DNA of 7,433 nucleotides from CBDUXZ01 sp965371325 [NCBI: uncultured bacterium] (GTDB taxonomy: Bacteria > JAUYMQ01). The position numbers were made by a program, and so were the translations under genes. The notes beneath the pieces are model-generated. The model was not told the origin of the DNA and did not search any database. It saw nothing but the letters and a program-made list of their open reading frames with translations. Shown here one piece after another: positions 5,628 through 7,433 of this stretch. Location: NCBI GenBank assembly GCA_965371325.1, contig CBDUXZ010000086.1, positions 1-7,433 on the forward strand. Direction: 5' to 3'. Position 1 is the first letter of the stretch; every line of letters starts with the position of its first letter.

Positions 5628-6437
5628 GTGGAAGCCAGGGATTGGGATCGACTCGCAACGCGCTATCACCGGGAAGTCATCAGCCCCTTCCAGAAGGGCG
5701 TCGAGAACCCCCTCCCCGCGACCCTCAAACGCATCCGGGGTGCGCGGCAGATGCGCGCCGCCGAGTTCGGCTGCGGGACGGGCTCCCTTCTCCCGCTTCT
5801 TTCCAGCCGCTTCGGGCACGTCACGGCGATCGATTTCTCGGAGAGGATGCTCACCCTTGCGCGCCGGCGCGTGACCCGCGGGAACGTGCGCCTGGTCCGC
5901 CGGGATCTGCGCGATCTCGGCGCGCTGCGGGAGCGTTTCGACGTCGCCATCACCGTAAACGCCATTCTCGCCCCCGACACTCGGGAGGTCAACGCGATCA
6001 TCGGTGGAATCTTCCGGAGCCTTCGACCCGGGGGACGGCTCGTCGCGATCTTCCCCGCGATGGAGCCCGTGCTCTATCAAGCGATGCTGATCTATGAGGA
6101 AGAAGTCGGCGCCGGGGGTGAGCGGAAACGCGCGCTTTCGCGCACACGCCGGCGTCTGGAACGCTCGAAGTTCAACTTCGAAATCGGGCTCTACGAAGAC
6201 GCGGGACTGGCACAGAAGTTCTACTACGAATTCGAAATACGCTTCCGACTCCAGCGCGCGGGTTTCAGATGGATCCGCATCGGGAAGGTTCTCTATCCCT
6301 GGAAAGCCGGGCGCATCGGATACGATCTCTTCCCCGGACAACCCCGGATGTGGGACTGGTTTGTGACGGCCCGCCGGCCGCGAAAACGCGACGCGCACCC
6401 CGGAACAGCACGCCCGCCTCCCTTAGGGCTCGCCTAA
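5628..6437 (+). CDS. Class I SAM-dependent methyltransferase, substrate unknown
   Basis: Transfers a methyl group from S-adenosylmethionine to an unknown acceptor; cytosolic, 269 residues with the start used here. The Rossmann-type SAM site is clear: motif I AEFGCGTGSLLP (about 45-56), acidic residue at the end of strand 2 in AIDFSE (Asp69), a further acidic position in RRDLRDL (Asp93), FDVAITVNAILAP (104-116) and post-motif LRPGGRLVAIFP (132-143). A helical insert rich in charge follows, then GFRWIRIGKVLYPW and a final strand WDWFVTAR. This is the ubiquinone/menaquinone-methyltransferase-like fold (Methyltransf_11/25 type), but nothing identifies the acceptor. The frame is open from a TTG at 5544, but that extension is Pro-rich and unlike the family. 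GTG at 5628 has GGAAGAG 4 bases ahead, so I prefer it. The tail after about residue 249 is Arg/Pro-rich and probably disordered. It is divergent from the VOC gene and 142 bases ahead of ada on the same strand. Confidence 0.9.
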   Translation: MEARDWDRLATRYHREVISPFQKGVENPLPATLKRIRGARQMRAAEFGCGTGSLLPLLSSRFGHVTAIDFSERMLTLARRRVTRGNVRLVRRDLRDLGALRERFDVAITVNAILAPDTREVNAIIGGIFRSLRPGGRLVAIFPAMEPVLYQAMLIYEEEVGAGGERKRALSRTRRRLERSKFNFEIGLYEDAGLAQKFYYEFEIRFRLQRAGFRWIRIGKVLYPWKAGRIGYDLFPGQPRMWDWFVTARRPRKRDAHPGTARPPPLGLA

Positions 6438-6438
6438 G
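6422..6438 (+). other. Small stem-loop spanning the methyltransferase stop codon
   Basis: CTTAGG (6422-6427), loop GCTCG, CCTAAG (6433-6438) form a perfect 6-bp hairpin that contains the TAA stop. A second small hairpin, ATTTC/GAAAT with a 4-base loop, follows at 6446-6459, and a T5 tract lies at 6473-6477. Together they might weakly terminate the methyltransferase message ahead of ada, but neither is a textbook intrinsic terminator. Confidence 0.3.
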
Positions 6439-6579
6439 CAGCTGAATTTCCATAGAAATCCGCACCGACCCATTTTTCTGCTTTAATCGCAAGATCCGGA
6501 TAGATGGATCGGATGCTCCAGCTGTATCTCTTCTTGCAGGTGGCGCGGACCCGGATCCCGCGCGCAAGGAGGGCAGGCA

Positions 6580-7433
6580 ATGGGTTATTTTGATGCGAGG
6601 GTGGAGATTGCGAAAGTCAGGGAGAACGGCGCGGCGGAGGATGACCTTCGTGGCGTCCGGAAAACGCTCATGAGGGATGACGCACGCTGGCGAGCTGTCG
6701 TGAACCGGGATCGCACCGCGGATGGGGCCTTCGTGGTCGCGGTAAGCTCCACCGGTATTTACTGCCGCCCTTTCTGCCCCAGCCGCAGACCTTTACGAAA
6801 AAACGTCACCTTTTTCGACACGGCCGCCATGGCAGAGGCCGCGGGTTATCGCGCCTGTCTTCGTTGCCGCCCGGATAAGAACGCGGGTTACCCGCGACAC
6901 GAAGACAAAGTGCTCGCCGCCTGCCGTTACATCGAGGAGAGCGCCGAGCGTATCCCGACCCTTGCGGACATCGCCTCCGAGATCGGAATGAGCCCCTTTT
7001 ACTTTCAACGGATCTTCAAGAAGATCCTCGGCGTGACTCCCCGCCAGTACGCCGACGCCCACCGTGTTCGTCGTCTCAAGAACAAACTTCAGCAAGGCGA
7101 GGGAGTAGCGCCGGCGCTCTACGACGCGGGATACGGTTCGAGCAGCCGCCTTTATGAGAAAGCGCCCGGGCAGCTGGGCATGACCCCCGCAGCCTATGGA
7201 AAAGGGGGAGAGGGCGAGGTCATCCGCTACACCGTTCCGAAAACCTCCCTGGGGCGCATTCTCCTCGCGGGCACTGTGCGTGGCATCTGCCGAGTTTCGA
7301 TGGGCCCGACCATCTCGGAGCTGGCCCGGGATCTCCACGAGGAATTTCCGAATGCCTCGCTTGTGCGGGACGACAAGGGACTCAAATCCTGGGTTCGGGC
7401 GCTTCTGGAATACCTGAACGGGCGCCGCACGCT
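6580..7433 (+). CDS. ada: Ada: methylated-DNA repair protein and transcriptional activator, C-terminus outside window
   Basis: Master regulator of the adaptive response to alkylating agents. The N-terminal zinc domain takes a methyl group from DNA phosphotriesters onto a Cys, which turns the protein into an activator of ada-regulon genes; the C-terminal domain repairs O6-methylguanine. The visible 284 codons show the zinc domain with TGIYCRPFCPSRRPLRKNVTF-like sequence and Cys62, Cys66, Cys93 and Cys96, spaced exactly as E. coli Cys38/42/69/72; Cys62 is the expected methyl acceptor. Next come an AraC-type DNA-binding domain (about 108-205, with IPTLADIASEIGMSPFYFQRIFK and GMTPAAY) and the start of the methyltransferase domain (IRYTVPKTSLGRILLAG, 215-231). 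The active-site PCHR cysteine is beyond the edge. The ATG at 6580 has a strong AAGGAGGG site 6 bases ahead. It gives about 20 residues more N-terminal sequence than E. coli Ada; an internal ATG at 6670 would match E. coli more closely but lacks a ribosome-binding site. Confidence 0.96.
   Translation, partial: MGYFDARVEIAKVRENGAAEDDLRGVRKTLMRDDARWRAVVNRDRTADGAFVVAVSSTGIYCRPFCPSRRPLRKNVTFFDTAAMAEAAGYRACLRCRPDKNAGYPRHEDKVLAACRYIEESAERIPTLADIASEIGMSPFYFQRIFKKILGVTPRQYADAHRVRRLKNKLQQGEGVAPALYDAGYGSSSRLYEKAPGQLGMTPAAYGKGGEGEVIRYTVPKTSLGRILLAGTVRGICRVSMGPTISELARDLHEEFPNASLVRDDKGLKSWVRALLEYLNGRRT

Noticed and set aside
5373-6398. Open frame of 341 codons on the minus strand
   Set aside because: It is antisense to the methyltransferase, which carries clear SAM-binding motifs, and overlaps the start of the VOC gene. 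No recognisable domain.
6456-6487. Possible Ada box (AAATCCGCA) with TTTAAT as -10 upstream of ada
   Set aside because: It fits the E. coli AAAGCGCA box only with an inserted base, and there is no proper -35. Autoregulation of ada is likely from family knowledge but is not shown by this sequence.

Overview
The window is a GC-rich bacterial chromosomal segment of ordinary gene density (seven genes recognised, two cut by the window edges). I see no tRNA, rRNA, CRISPR array, transposase or phage gene. The Gram-negative type DnaK, a lipobox-bearing predicted lipoprotein and an enterobacterial-style multidomain Ada point to a Gram-negative-type bacterium. The phylum cannot be fixed from the sequence; a free-living or uncultivated lineage is a guess.

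Left part (1-2463, all minus strand): a predicted lipoprotein of unknown function (1816-2463) is followed, after a 230-base gap rich in inverted repeats, by a small heat-shock protein (Hsp20, 1145-1585) and then by dnaK (start at 1015, running off the left edge after 338 codons). hsp20 and dnaK look like one heat-shock transcription unit with two GC-rich stem-loops in the 129-base gap between them. The hsp20 leader contains a 9-base segment perfectly complementary to the hsp20 ribosome-binding region, so it may be a temperature-responsive RNA leader.

Middle part (2464-4922, plus strand): a 272-base divergent intergenic region carries a long nested inverted repeat. A DUF2461 family protein (2736-3449) then sits 15 bases ahead of a 485-residue flavoenzyme-family protein (3465-4922). 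The latter closely resembles 4-hydroxybutyryl-CoA dehydratase (AbfD/HpaB superfamily), but two of the four residues that bind the [4Fe-4S] cluster in that enzyme are replaced, by Gly100 and Ser104. It is therefore probably not a working dehydratase of the classical type. This is the most notable observation in the window.

Right part (5024-7433): a VOC-fold protein (5024-5440, minus) faces the dehydratase-like gene tail to tail. It is divergent from a class I SAM-dependent methyltransferase (5628-6437, plus). Last comes ada (from 6580, running off the right edge), encoding the adaptive-response regulator and DNA-methylation repair protein with its four zinc cysteines intact.

Apart from the heat-shock pair and the DUF2461/dehydratase-like pair, the genes show no obvious shared pathway. 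I do not see a complete new multi-gene system. The best leads are the cluster-deficient dehydratase homologue with its DUF2461 partner, the hsp20 leader, and the nested inverted repeat at 2584-2645.
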